NCBI RefSeq assembly: GCF_014174275.1
Contig: NZ_JABEQK010000005.1
Span: forward strand, 124,001-188,000
Length of the DNA stretch: 64,000 nucleotides
Source of the DNA: Gluconacetobacter takamatsuzukensis
GTDB lineage: Bacteria; Pseudomonadota; Alphaproteobacteria; Acetobacterales; Acetobacteraceae
Direction of reading: 5' to 3'
Shown here: positions 1-9,132 of the stretch, piece after piece
Layout of the letters: every line of letters begins with the position of its first letter
Position numbering within the stretch: position 1 is the stretch's first letter
Position numbers and translations under genes: made by a program
The notes under the pieces: model-generated
The model's database searches: none
What the model was told of the DNA's origin: nothing
Seen by the model: only the letters and a program-made list of their open reading frames with translations

Positions 1-1
1 A

Positions 2-1234
2 AAGCTGGACTATACCGAGGCCAGGATCCGTTTTACCGGCTTTGAAGGGCATCTCGGCAGCTCGGATATCGGGGGCGATATCAGCGTCGATCCGCACCAG
101 AAGGTTCCCTTCGTGGAGGCCGGCCTGCATTCACATCTGGTGGACCTGGCCGACCTGGCCGGCTTTGTGGGGGGCGAGCCGGGCCATGCGAAGACGGAGA
201 GCGCGGCGGACAGCAATGTGCTGCCCGACCAGCGGATCAATGTTCCGAAGCTGAACGCCGTCAACGCCCATATCGCCTATCATGGCGACCATATTGAAAA
301 CAAACGCGTGCCGCTGGACAATATCGATGTCGATGCCACGGTCCAGGATGGCGCTATCGATGTCCATAAGCTGAATTTCGCCGTCGGCAGCGGCACGCTG
401 GCTTCCGCCGCGACACTGAACCCGGCCGCGAACGATGATTTCAGCACGCGCTTCAGGCTCGATGTCTCGCGCGTTCCGGTGACGCGGCTGATGAAGGGGG
501 CCGGGTCGCTGGAGGGACAGGGCACGATCGGCGGCCATGTCACGCTGGCAGCCACCGGCCATTCGGTGGCCGACCTGGTGGCGCACGGCACGGGCGGGAT
601 CACGCTCGTGCTCGATCAGGGTGGCCATCTGTCGGCCATTCTGCCGGATCTTCTCGGATTGCAGTTGGGCAATGCGATCCTGTCGGCGCTGGGGCTGCCG
701 GACCGGACGCCGCTGCAATGCTTCATTGCCGACATGCCGCTGAAAGACGGTATCCTGTCCACGCATTCTTTCCTGATCCAGACGGGTGACACGCGCACGA
801 CGGGCGATGGCACGGTAAATTTCCGTGATAATACATTGGATTACGCCATCACGACCCGCGCCGTTCACTTCACCGTCGCATCGTTTCCCGGCGCGGTCCA
901 TATCACGGGGCCGCTGCGCAGCCCGACGATCCTGCCGGGGGCCGAGATCGCCGGCCGCCTGGCCGCGACGGGCGCGCTGGCGGCCGTGTTTCCGCCTGCC
1001 GCCATCATTCCGACCATCCAATTCGGTGTCGGCAAGGGCTCGGTCTGCGAGCAGGCTGTGGAACAGGCCAATGCCAACCCGGCCGCGGGCATTGCCCCCG
1101 GTGCCACGACCGGGCCCCATCCTTCGGCCGCCGCCAAGGCCGGGCGAGCGCGGGCGACGCGCCGCGATGCCGGGAAATCGGCGGCGCAGGTGCGGGCCGC
1201 GTGGGAGCGGAAGCAGCAGCAGAACGGCCACTGA
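2..1234 (+). CDS. AsmA family protein, C-terminal part
   Basis: The frame is already open at the left edge, so the gene begins outside the window; about 410 residues are visible. The stretch around residues 38-55, with a leucine/aspartate-rich LVDLADLAGFVG motif, is the pattern seen in AsmA-type proteins. It is followed by the long beta-rich repeat region and a short basic tail. AsmA-like proteins are inner-membrane-anchored periplasmic bridge-type proteins linked to outer-membrane assembly and phospholipid transport. The membrane anchor would be in the missing N-terminus. The family call rests on this motif and the overall low-complexity beta pattern; the substrate cannot be told. Confidence 0.72.
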   Translation, partial: KLDYTEARIRFTGFEGHLGSSDIGGDISVDPHQKVPFVEAGLHSHLVDLADLAGFVGGEPGHAKTESAADSNVLPDQRINVPKLNAVNAHIAYHGDHIENKRVPLDNIDVDATVQDGAIDVHKLNFAVGSGTLASAATLNPAANDDFSTRFRLDVSRVPVTRLMKGAGSLEGQGTIGGHVTLAATGHSVADLVAHGTGGITLVLDQGGHLSAILPDLLGLQLGNAILSALGLPDRTPLQCFIADMPLKDGILSTHSFLIQTGDTRTTGDGTVNFRDNTLDYAITTRAVHFTVASFPGAVHITGPLRSPTILPGAEIAGRLAATGALAAVFPPAAIIPTIQFGVGKGSVCEQAVEQANANPAAGIAPGATTGPHPSAAAKAGRARATRRDAGKSAAQVRAAWERKQQQNGH

Positions 1235-1404
1235 GACCGGGCATTGAGACCGACCGGAGGATGGGGGTGCGTGGTGGGTGCGGGAGAGGCGCCGGGGAGT
1301 GCCGGCGGGGGCGGGCCGGTTTATGGTGATGGACCTGCCGGAGGAACGGCCGCACGATCCGGGTGGTAATGCGGGGGGCCGCAATCGAGGAAAGGGACAA
1401 TCGC

Positions 1405-2382
1405 ATGGACCATATTCGACTGGGCCGTACCGGGCTCCAGGTCTCGCGGCTTTGCCTGGGCTGCATGACCTACGGCGTGCCCGATCGCGGCAACCATTCC
1501 TGGACGCTGGACGAGGAGCATAGCCGCCCGCTGATCCGCCAGGCGCTGGAAGCGGGGATCACTTTCCTGGATACGGCCAACAGCTATTCCGACGGGACGT
1601 CGGAGGAGATCGTCGGGCGGGCAATCCGCGATTTCTCGCGGCGCGAGGATGTGGTGCTGGCCACCAAGGTGTTCTTTCCGACCCGTCCGGGGCCGAACGG
1701 ATCGGGCCTGTCGCGGCGGGCCATCCTGGCGGAGATCGATAACAGCCTGCGGCGGCTGGGGACGGATTATGTCGATCTGTACCAGATCCATCGTTGGGAC
1801 CCGCATACGCCGATCGAGGAGACGCTGGAGGCGCTGCATGATGTCGTGAAGGCGGGCAAGGCGCGCTATATCGGCGCATCGTCGATGTATGCTTGGCAGT
1901 TCGCCAAGGCGATCTATACCGCGCGGCTGCATGGCTGGACCGAGTTTGCCAGCATGCAGGACCATATCAACCTGCTGAACCGCGAGGAGGAGCGCGAGAT
2001 GCTGCCCTTCTGCCGCGACCAGGGGATCGGCGTGCTGCCGTGGAGCCCGCTGGCGCGGGGACTGCTGGCGCGCGACTGGCGGGAGCGGAGCATCCGGCAG
2101 GATACCGACACTGTGCTGCACAGCCTGTATGGCCGCGCGGAGGCCGCCGACCGGCTGGTGATCGACGCGGTCGGCCGCATTGCGCAGACGCGCGGCGTGC
2201 CGCGCGCGCAGGTGGCGCTGGCCTGGCTGTTGCAGAAGCCCGGCATTACGGCCCCCATCGTCGGGGCGTCGAAACCCGGCCATCTGGAGGACGCGCTGGC
2301 GGCGCTGGACCTGCGGCTGGACCAGAGCGAGATCGCGGCGCTGGAGGAGCCCTATGTGCCGCACGCCATCGCCGGGTTCTAG
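1405..2382 (+). CDS. aldo/keto reductase
   Basis: A 325-residue NADPH-dependent oxidoreductase of the AKR superfamily, probably cytoplasmic. The tetrad is visible: Asp56 and Tyr61 in DTANSYSDG, Lys88 in LATKVFF and His129 in YQIHRWDP. The C-terminal coenzyme loop IVGASKPGHLEDAL is present. The ATG chosen has an AGGAAAGGGA ribosome site nine bases upstream and gives the usual MDHIRLGRTGLQVS start; a longer frame 14 codons upstream adds residues unlike the family. Sequence and length fit the YajO/YghZ-like 'general stress' subgroup. The substrate is unknown. Its stop codon interlocks with that of the convergent TonB receptor gene. Confidence 0.92.
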   Translation: MDHIRLGRTGLQVSRLCLGCMTYGVPDRGNHSWTLDEEHSRPLIRQALEAGITFLDTANSYSDGTSEEIVGRAIRDFSRREDVVLATKVFFPTRPGPNGSGLSRRAILAEIDNSLRRLGTDYVDLYQIHRWDPHTPIEETLEALHDVVKAGKARYIGASSMYAWQFAKAIYTARLHGWTEFASMQDHINLLNREEEREMLPFCRDQGIGVLPWSPLARGLLARDWRERSIRQDTDTVLHSLYGRAEAADRLVIDAVGRIAQTRGVPRAQVALAWLLQKPGITAPIVGASKPGHLEDALAALDLRLDQSEIAALEEPYVPHAIAGF

Positions 2383-4805
2383 AAGCCCGTCGTGGCCGTG
2401 ACCATCATCGCGAAGGTGCTGGCGATCAGATAGGCGGGGGCGCCGGAGGAATCGATCAGGTTGCCGTGCACGCCCATGGTCGGGTTGGTGTTGTTCGACA
2501 GGCTCTGGATTCCCGACCGGTAGTGCCAGCTTGCCAGGTTGTACATGTTCAACTGGATCTGCGGGTGTTTCAGGTGCCACATGTCGGGCAGGCGGTAGCC
2601 CAGCGTCATGTCGATCTGGCCGTGCGCGGGCAGGGATTCCTGGTCCATGAAATCGGAATATTGCCGGCCGATCCAGCGATACATGAAATTGCCGAAGAGA
2701 TGGCTGTCGTCGTAGCTGAGCGCGGCGCTGGTCGTCCATTGCGGGGCCATGGGCACCCGCTTGCCGGCCGTGGGCAGGTAGTCGAGCGCGCCGTTATCGG
2801 CCGTGGCGGGCAAATTGTTGTCGGTGCGGGCGTAGAGATATTCGCCCGAGACGTAGGGGCTGAGATGATGCCACGGGCGCAGGCCGAATTCGATGTCGGC
2901 GCCGCGCACCGTCTGGCCGCCGGCATTCATCGAGACGCCCGCGAAGGAACTGCCGTTGACGATGGTGTTGGTGGTGATGTTGCGGTTGGTGAAATTGTAG
3001 TTGAACAGGTTGATCGTGAGATTGTACTGGCCGGTGTGGCGGTAGCCGAGTTCTTCGGAAATGGAGAATTCCGGCTTGACCGAGCCGCCGATGCCCATCG
3101 TGTTTCCCGGCACGCCCGAGAAATAGGAATTGGTGGTTGGCATGCGGAAATTGGTGGCTGCGTCGAAGAAGATCTGGTCGTGCGGGGTGAGCATGTAGCT
3201 GCCCGACAGGCGCGGCAGCGGCGTTGCGTAGTTGGTGCCCACGGCATAGGGCACCGCATTGTCGTAATTGTTGGTGCCGGCCCGGTTCATCATGACATAT
3301 TTGAAACCGGCGTCGAGCTTCAGCCGGTCGTTGAGCCACGATGTGGAATCGCTGACATACAGGCCGATGGACTGCGTGATCATGTGGTAGTTCAGGAACA
3401 GGTTATATTCGTACCCGTTGGGGAATTTCAGCCCGTAGGAACCCCATGTGTTCGGCGGGTCGCCGTTGGGGCCGAGCTGGCTGATATTGGTCACTTCGGC
3501 ATCGTCGTAATAATCGTAGAACGCGCCGAGGCTGATCGTGTGGTGGCGGCCCGCCTTGTAGTCCAGATGGCCGGCGATGCCGGGATGATATTCCCGCATC
3601 AGGTAATAGCCGTCGCCATGGAAGGATTGCGTGCCCGCATCGTCGTAGGCCAGGCCGGGATAGGGCAGGACCAGGTTCTGGTTCTGCCCCGTCGACGGGT
3701 TGTAGTTGTTGACCGGCATGTCCCACTGGCCCATGCCGCTGCCGCCGCTGCCCCAGTACAGATAGGGCGTGATGTGCAGCGACAGGTTGCGCGTCAGCGT
3801 GAAATGCATCGGCGCGACCAGGATCAGGCTGCGCCAGTCGCCGACTTCGGTCTGCCAGTAGCTGCCAGCCTCGTTCGTTTCGAACGGGTTGGCGGTGTAG
3901 TTGAAGCTGTTGCCCGATTGCCGCCATTGCTGCGCGGTGACGGGGGCGTAGACCGGCTGGTTGTTCTCGTTATAGGCCTCGACGAAGGAAATCGAATTTC
4001 CCTGGCCCCATTCCTTCATGAATTTTGAATCGATATGGCGCCTCTGCCCCCGGCCGGGGCCGCGCCAGGTGCCGTAGGTGGCATTGGAATAGGAGATATA
4101 GCCGCGCACGCCGGTATTGAGGATATCGCCGGTGTTGACGCGGATGAATCCGCGATTGGTCTTGTGCGAGCCGTAGGAATAATCGACCAGGCCGCCGAAT
4201 GTGTGCGACGGGTCGACCGTCCTGATATTGATCTGGCCGCCGGTGGCGCTGACCAGGGGGGCGTTGATGTCCGACGTGCCCTGGGAGAGCTGGACTTCCT
4301 GGTAGTTCTCGGTATCGCCCCATTGCGACGTATAGGGGTCGTAGGCCGAAATGTCGGCGATCGGCGCGCCGTCGTACAGATAGCCGAGTTCCGACTGGTT
4401 CATGCCGCGCACGTTGATCGATGTCTGGTCGGACAGGCCGAACGGGTCGGACGAGGCGATGTTGGTGCCCGGGGCGAACTGGATCATCTGCGCTGCCGAG
4501 GTAATGGGGGCCAGCTTGGCAATGAAGTCGCGGCCGACGGTGGTGATGGCCTTGGCCTCGGTCTGCTCGCTCATCATCCCGCCGCCCGGGGCGCGGCCGG
4601 TGACGCCATCGGCGCTTTCCACGGGGTTGCTGCCGGTGACGGTGATGGTCTCGGTCTTCGGGCGCGGGGCGTCCGCCGCCGGGTGCCGCGCGGGCCGGTC
4701 CGGCCCGGCGGGGATGGCCTGGGCCCAGGCGCGCGGGGCGGCGGCGGCGGAAAGCGCCGTGCCGGCGAGCAACAGAGAGAAAACGAACCTCGACGACAAT
4801 ACCAT
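2379..4805 (-). CDS. TonB-dependent outer-membrane receptor
   Basis: About 808 residues. It has a signal peptide (residues 1-29, ending near AWAQA), a TonB-box-like ETITVTGS segment near residue 53, a plug domain with the INVRGMNQSELGYLYDG core, and a 22-strand-type barrel with many aromatic girdle residues. The ATG used follows GGGAAGGGG; a GTG nine codons upstream is less likely. Such receptors import siderophores, vitamin B12 or glycans across the outer membrane using TonB energy. The gene lies 185 bp downstream of nagA on the same strand, which hints at an amino-sugar-containing ligand, but that is inference. No FecR or sigma factor partner is adjacent. Confidence 0.9.
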   Translation of the reverse strand: MVLSSRFVFSLLLAGTALSAAAAPRAWAQAIPAGPDRPARHPAADAPRPKTETITVTGSNPVESADGVTGRAPGGGMMSEQTEAKAITTVGRDFIAKLAPITSAAQMIQFAPGTNIASSDPFGLSDQTSINVRGMNQSELGYLYDGAPIADISAYDPYTSQWGDTENYQEVQLSQGTSDINAPLVSATGGQINIRTVDPSHTFGGLVDYSYGSHKTNRGFIRVNTGDILNTGVRGYISYSNATYGTWRGPGRGQRRHIDSKFMKEWGQGNSISFVEAYNENNQPVYAPVTAQQWRQSGNSFNYTANPFETNEAGSYWQTEVGDWRSLILVAPMHFTLTRNLSLHITPYLYWGSGGSGMGQWDMPVNNYNPSTGQNQNLVLPYPGLAYDDAGTQSFHGDGYYLMREYHPGIAGHLDYKAGRHHTISLGAFYDYYDDAEVTNISQLGPNGDPPNTWGSYGLKFPNGYEYNLFLNYHMITQSIGLYVSDSTSWLNDRLKLDAGFKYVMMNRAGTNNYDNAVPYAVGTNYATPLPRLSGSYMLTPHDQIFFDAATNFRMPTTNSYFSGVPGNTMGIGGSVKPEFSISEELGYRHTGQYNLTINLFNYNFTNRNITTNTIVNGSSFAGVSMNAGGQTVRGADIEFGLRPWHHLSPYVSGEYLYARTDNNLPATADNGALDYLPTAGKRVPMAPQWTTSAALSYDDSHLFGNFMYRWIGRQYSDFMDQESLPAHGQIDMTLGYRLPDMWHLKHPQIQLNMYNLASWHYRSGIQSLSNNTNPTMGVHGNLIDSSGAPAYLIASTFAMMVTATTGF

Positions 4806-4930
4806 CCCCTTCCCTGCCGGTCGCAGGAGCACACGAAGCGTCTGTTTATGACGAAATCAACGCCCTGCACCTCACCACGTCGCGACCCGAGGGCGAATCT
4901 GTCCCCCTGTGTCCGTCGGGAAACACCGCC

Positions 4931-5000
4931 CCGAACCTGATTGGAAATGTGGGTTGGCGAGCGAGAGTGCCGCGCAGCGCGCATGGACGATCAGGTTCGG
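4931..5000. repeat. 10-bp perfect inverted repeat at the nagA 3' end
   Basis: CCGAACCTGA (4931-4940) and TCAGGTTCGG (4991-5000) are exact reverse complements separated by 50 bp, with a GCGCGC-rich centre. The right arm contains the nagA stop codon. It could fold as a long stem in the nagA transcript between nagA and the TonB receptor gene, or mark a small inserted element. No T-run follows, so it is not a standard terminator. Confidence 0.45.
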
Positions 5001-6106
5001 CGTTGGCCTTCTACCCAGACTTCCTGCACCGTGAAGTCGCTGCCCATCACGACGAAATCGGCGCGCATGCCGGGGACCAGGGCGCCGCGATCTGTCAGGC
5101 CGAGATAGCGGGCGGCGTTGTGGCTGACCAGTTTTGCGGCGTCGACCAGGCTGGTGCCGGCCGCCAGCGCGTTGCGCAGGGCGCCGTCCAGCGTCAGCAC
5201 GCTGCCGGCCAGCGTGCCGTCGGGCAGGCGGGCGATGCCGTCGCGGATCGTCACCTGCTGCCCGCCGAGTTGGCTGGGGCCGTCGCCCAGGCCCGCGCCG
5301 CGCATGGCGTCGGTCACGAACAGCAGGCGCTCGCCCATCAGCCGGTGTGCCAGGCGGAAGCTGGCGGGGTGGACGTGGTGCATGTCGAAGATCAGCTCGG
5401 CATGGCCGGCGTCGCTGCACATCAGGGCGGTGGCCGGGCCCGGGCGCCGGCCCTCGATCCCGCCCATGGCGTTGAACAGGTGCGTGGCGCCGACCGTGCC
5501 GCCGGCGACGCAGATGCGGCAGATCGCCTGTTCGGTCTGTTCGAAGCTGGCGACGGTGTGGCCGATGCTGACGCGCACGCCGGCGGCGGCGAAGGCGGCG
5601 ATGGCGGTTTCCGCATGGTCCAGTTCCGGCGCCAGCGTCACCACCCGCACGACCCCGGTGGCCAGCGCCTGGGCGACGTGGTCCGGGTCGGGCGCGATGG
5701 CGAAGGGGGGCTGCGCGCCCAGCCGGTGCGGGCTGACGAAGGGACCCTCCAGATGCGCGCCGTGGATGGTGGGGCCGTCGGGCAGGCCCGTGCGCTGGAC
5801 CTCGGCCACCGCGCGCAGGGCCTCCATCACGTCCGGCCACGGGCGGGTGATGGTGGTGGGCAGGATGGTGGTGGTGCCGTGCGCCATGTGGAAGCGCGCC
5901 AGGCGGGCGATTGCGGCCACGCCCTCCATCGTGTCGGCGCCGTCGCCGCCATGGACATGGGTGTCGATGAAGCCGGGGAGGATGTAGCGGGTGGGCCCGG
6001 ACGCCGCCGATCCGGATTCCACGCTGTGGATCGTGCCGTCGAAGGCGATGCGGCCCGGCGCGAGGCGGTCGGGCAGTACGAGCGTGCCATCGAGGATCAT
6101 GGCCAT
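4991..6106 (-). CDS. nagA: N-acetylglucosamine-6-phosphate deacetylase
   Basis: A 371-residue amidohydrolase that removes the acetyl group from GlcNAc-6-phosphate, feeding amino-sugar or cell-wall recycling to fructose-6-phosphate. Motifs in order: GFIDTHVHGG (His50, His52), AHLEGPF with metal ligand Glu120, IGHT (His183), THLFNAM (His209) and VTDAM with the catalytic Asp266. The usual 'GAH' after the EGPF loop is GAQ here (residues 130-132), a small departure. The start ATG gives the expected MAMILDGTLV N-terminus. No nagB or PTS gene is adjacent. It is divergent from the idonate dehydrogenase gene. Confidence 0.93.
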   Translation of the reverse strand: MAMILDGTLVLPDRLAPGRIAFDGTIHSVESGSAASGPTRYILPGFIDTHVHGGDGADTMEGVAAIARLARFHMAHGTTTILPTTITRPWPDVMEALRAVAEVQRTGLPDGPTIHGAHLEGPFVSPHRLGAQPPFAIAPDPDHVAQALATGVVRVVTLAPELDHAETAIAAFAAAGVRVSIGHTVASFEQTEQAICRICVAGGTVGATHLFNAMGGIEGRRPGPATALMCSDAGHAELIFDMHHVHPASFRLAHRLMGERLLFVTDAMRGAGLGDGPSQLGGQQVTIRDGIARLPDGTLAGSVLTLDGALRNALAAGTSLVDAAKLVSHNAARYLGLTDRGALVPGMRADFVVMGSDFTVQEVWVEGQRRT

Positions 6107-6301
6107 TCCTTTGCCGGCGGGATGACACGCGCCGCTTGTGACCGGACGGTGCCGGCGCCGGGCATCCGGCGGCCATGTCCGGCGTTAGCAACCGCATGGG
6201 CCGGCCGCAAGTCATTCACGGGACAGGAGCGGCCGGTTTTGCCCCGGGCGCCTGCCCGGCACGCCTGCCTGCCTTTATCCCCCCGAACCGGAACTGGATC
6301 G
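6107..6301. promoter_or_regulatory. divergent intergenic region nagA / idonate dehydrogenase
   Basis: This 195-bp region must hold promoters for both flanking genes. An exact inverted repeat, CCGGCCGC (6201-6208) and GCGGCCGG (6229-6236), is followed on the plus strand by TTTT, a terminator-like or attenuator-like stem ahead of the dehydrogenase gene. No convincing -35/-10 pair or operator was found. Confidence 0.35.
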
Positions 6302-7342
6302 ATGTCCGATATTATACGCACGACCGACGCGCTGGTAATTCATGACCGGGAGGACCTGCGGCTGGACAGGGTGCCGGTGGCCGCGCCGGGGCGCGGCGAG
6401 GTGACGGTGCGGGTGGCGTGGGGCGGGATCTGCGGATCGGACATGCATTACCTCAAGCATGGCGGGGTCGGGGCGTCGGTGCTGCGCGCGCCGATGATCC
6501 TGGGCCATGAGATCTCGGGCTTTGTCGAAGCGGCCGGGCCGGGCGTCCATGGGCTGGCGCCGGGCGAGGCGGTGGCGGTTCATCCGGCCCGGCCCTGCGG
6601 GGAGTGCCCCGAATGCCGGCGCGGGCTGCGGCATCTGTGCCGCGAGACGCGCTTTCTGGGCAGTGCCGCCATGCTGCCCCACACCGATGGCGGGTTCCGG
6701 CGGCTGATGACCGTGGCCGCCAGCCAGGTCTACCCCCTGCCGCCGGGGCTGGATGTGCGTGCCGCCTGCCTGGCCGAGCCGCTGTCGGTGGCGCTGCATG
6801 CGATTATCCGCGCCGGAGACGTGCGCGGCCGGAGCGTGCTGGTGCAGGGTGCCGGGCCCATCGGGGCGCTGATCGTGGCCGGGCTGAAGATCGCGGGGGC
6901 CGGGGAGATCGTCGCCACCGACCTGCAGGATTTTCCTCTGTCGATCGCCCGCCGGATGGGGGCCACGACGACGGTCAATACCGCGTCGGCGCCGCATGTG
7001 GCGGAACATGACATCGTGTTCGAGGTTTCGGGGGCCGCCGGTGCGTTGCCGACGGCCATCGGCTGCACCGCGAAGGGCGGTGTCCTGGTGCAGGTGGGGA
7101 TGTTTCCGCCCGGGGATGTCGGGATTCCGCTGGGGCAGATCATTGCGCGGGAGCTGGATTATCGGGGGTCGTTCCGTTTCGACACGGAATTCGGCACCGC
7201 GCTGGACCTGCTGGCCGCCTATCCGTGGATTGCGGAGGGGCTGGTGACGCACCGGTTTCCGCTGGCGGCGTTCGGCGAGGCGTTTACGGCGTCGCTCGAC
7301 CGGCGGCATTCGTCGAAAGTGCTTTTCGACATTGGCGGGTAA
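6302..7342 (+). CDS. L-idonate 5-dehydrogenase-like zinc alcohol dehydrogenase
   Basis: A 346-residue medium-chain, zinc-dependent dehydrogenase. Catalytic zinc ligands are Cys44 in GGICGSDMHY and His69-Glu70 in LGHE. The structural zinc lobe has Cys99, Cys102, Cys105 and Cys113. The Rossmann motif is QGAGPIGALIV near residue 180. The order of motifs, including APMILGHE, RFLGSAAMLPHTDGG and ELDYRGSFRF, matches E. coli IdnD closely, which oxidises L-idonate to 5-ketogluconate with NAD(P). This fits sugar-acid metabolism in acetic acid bacteria. A related polyol such as sorbitol or xylitol remains possible. An OprB-type porin gene follows, consistent with sugar uptake. Confidence 0.85.
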   Translation: MSDIIRTTDALVIHDREDLRLDRVPVAAPGRGEVTVRVAWGGICGSDMHYLKHGGVGASVLRAPMILGHEISGFVEAAGPGVHGLAPGEAVAVHPARPCGECPECRRGLRHLCRETRFLGSAAMLPHTDGGFRRLMTVAASQVYPLPPGLDVRAACLAEPLSVALHAIIRAGDVRGRSVLVQGAGPIGALIVAGLKIAGAGEIVATDLQDFPLSIARRMGATTTVNTASAPHVAEHDIVFEVSGAAGALPTAIGCTAKGGVLVQVGMFPPGDVGIPLGQIIARELDYRGSFRFDTEFGTALDLLAAYPWIAEGLVTHRFPLAAFGEAFTASLDRRHSSKVLFDIGG

Positions 7343-7354
7343 ATTGGCGGGTAA
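7331..7354 (+). repeat. 12-bp tandem duplication spanning a stop codon
   Basis: ATTGGCGGGTAA occurs twice head to tail (7331-7342, 7343-7354). The first copy contains the last three residues and the TAA stop of the dehydrogenase gene; the second gives a second in-frame TAA. It looks like a recent slippage duplication that leaves the protein unchanged. Confidence 0.85.
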
Positions 7355-7564
7355 ACCCGAAAACCGTTCGGGCGTTGACATGTTTTGAAACGGATGCTGT
7401 CTGCCGTCCCGGCCGCCGGGACGCGTGGACGGCGATTCCGAAGAGCCCTTCGCCGCATGCCCTGGGTGGCCCGCGACATGGTCCGGACTCCTTCCCTGCC
7501 TCGCGGCGGACAGGCTGCCCTGTCGCGCGATCCGCATTCATCATTTCGCCGGGGCGCGCTGCCG

Positions 7565-9019
7565 ATGTTCGCAGGATTTTTCGGTGCCGTGAGAGGGGGT
7601 GTCGCGGCCGCCCTGCTGTTGGCGGTGCTGGGGGCGGCGCCGGCGCGGGCGCAGATCATGGATCGGGAGATCGGGTCGGCCCCGGCCGTGCGGGTCGATA
7701 CGCCCCTGCCCGCCCATGACACGATGAAGACCGGCGTGCCGCCCTTTTCGCACCCCGAGGCGCTGTTTCCCAACGCGCTTTCGGACTGGCTGCGCGGGCA
7801 TGGGGTGAACCTGCTGGTCGACAACGTCAACGAGTTCGCAGGGGCGATCACACCGCCCACGCGGGGCAGCACGCCCGGCTTTTCGAACTACCGGCAGGGG
7901 GCGAGCAATGCCGGGCAATATGCCGTGCAGCTTGATGTCGACTGGGAAAAGCTGGCCGGGCTGGACGGGTTTGCCACCCACATGATCACCATCGGCCGCT
8001 ACGGCACCACGGCCAACCGGATGTTCGGCGACTGGCTGAACCATGCGTCGGAGGTTTATGGCGGGGGCGGCAACGTGGTGGTGCATCTGGTCTATGCCTA
8101 TGGCGAGGAGACGCTGCTGGGCGGGCGCATTGCCATTGCGGCAGGGCGGATGGCGGAAATTTCGGATTTCGCGGCCAGTCCGCTGTTCTGCAATTTCCAG
8201 AACGGCAGTTTCTGCGGGCGGCCCAAGGGCATTACCGACACCAATTACGATGCCGGATATCCGGCGGCGACATGGGGCTTTCGCGTGCGCGGGCGGCCGG
8301 CGCGGTCGGTCTATGTCCAGACCGGGCTGTACCCGATCGAGGACGGGATCTATCAGGTCTTTCAGCACCGGACGGGATTCAAGTTCAACGGGGCCAATAT
8401 CATCGGCTATGCCGCGCCGGTCGAGACGGCGTGGGAGCCGATTTTCGGCCATGGCAGGCTGCCCGGCCATTACAAGTTCGGGGCGCAACTGTTCAGTACG
8501 CCGCAGAACGACAATTTCCTCGACCTCGGCGGCATGCCCTATGCACTGACGCGGCAGAAGCAGAAGACGCGCAGTGCCTCGTGGTCGAGCTGGGCGATGT
8601 TCGACCAGCGGCTGCTGCATTATCGCGACAGGGAGTCCGGCCTGACGGCGCTGTGCGGGATGATCTATAACGATCCGCATACGTCGCTGCGCGAGTACGA
8701 GGTTTATGGCGCGCTGCTCAATCGCGGGATGTTTGCCTCGCGGCCCTACGACACGCTGGGGATTGCGCTGACCTATACCAAGATCGCCCCCGGCGTGACC
8801 CTGTCGGAAGGGTATCTGCTGAACCGGCATGCGGCCCTGCCCAATCATGCGACCGGGGTCCAGCGCGAGACCATGGTGCTGGAAGTGAACTATGCCATCC
8901 ATGTCATGCGCGGCGTGATCCTGACGCCGCTGCTGGAATATTATGTGCACCCCAACGGGCAGTACAATCTGCGCGATGCAGCCCTGCTGGGTTTCAAGAG
9001 CCATATCCAGTTCATGTGA
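7565..9019 (+). CDS. OprB family carbohydrate-selective porin
   Basis: About 484 residues. The chosen ATG is followed by a clear signal peptide (MFAGFFGAVRGG..., hydrophobic core to residue 24, cleavage after PARAQ). A frame 60 codons longer has an arginine-rich, non-signal N-terminus and is rejected. The mature part shows the OprB pattern: SNYRQGASNAGQY, LDVDWEKL, many Gly/aromatic beta-strands, and a C-terminus ending in phenylalanine-methionine (HIQFM). Such porins pass glucose and other sugars through the outer membrane. It lies downstream of the idonate dehydrogenase gene on the same strand, 222 bp apart. A TTGACA at 7375-7380 in that gap may be a -35 box, but no good -10 is seen. Confidence 0.87.
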   Translation: MFAGFFGAVRGGVAAALLLAVLGAAPARAQIMDREIGSAPAVRVDTPLPAHDTMKTGVPPFSHPEALFPNALSDWLRGHGVNLLVDNVNEFAGAITPPTRGSTPGFSNYRQGASNAGQYAVQLDVDWEKLAGLDGFATHMITIGRYGTTANRMFGDWLNHASEVYGGGGNVVVHLVYAYGEETLLGGRIAIAAGRMAEISDFAASPLFCNFQNGSFCGRPKGITDTNYDAGYPAATWGFRVRGRPARSVYVQTGLYPIEDGIYQVFQHRTGFKFNGANIIGYAAPVETAWEPIFGHGRLPGHYKFGAQLFSTPQNDNFLDLGGMPYALTRQKQKTRSASWSSWAMFDQRLLHYRDRESGLTALCGMIYNDPHTSLREYEVYGALLNRGMFASRPYDTLGIALTYTKIAPGVTLSEGYLLNRHAALPNHATGVQRETMVLEVNYAIHVMRGVILTPLLEYYVHPNGQYNLRDAALLGFKSHIQFM

Positions 9020-9132
9020 GTCTGTGGCCCGCGCACCGCCGGGCCGGGGCATCTTGAAAACGTCGCAAAAAAGAGGGTGCTCCGGGCGCGGGGACGAGCC
9101 ATTCTCGTGCCCCGAGACAGGAGTGCCCGGCC

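Noticed and set aside
1893-4028. A 711-codon plus-strand frame opposite the TonB receptor
   Set aside because: It overlaps two well-supported genes and gives a Val/Gly/Arg/Ala-rich product with no recognisable fold.
9091-9114. Terminator after the OprB gene
   Set aside because: GGGGACGAG/CTCGTGCCCC pairs only with a bulge and has no T-run; it lies next to the ybaL ribosome site and may be chance.
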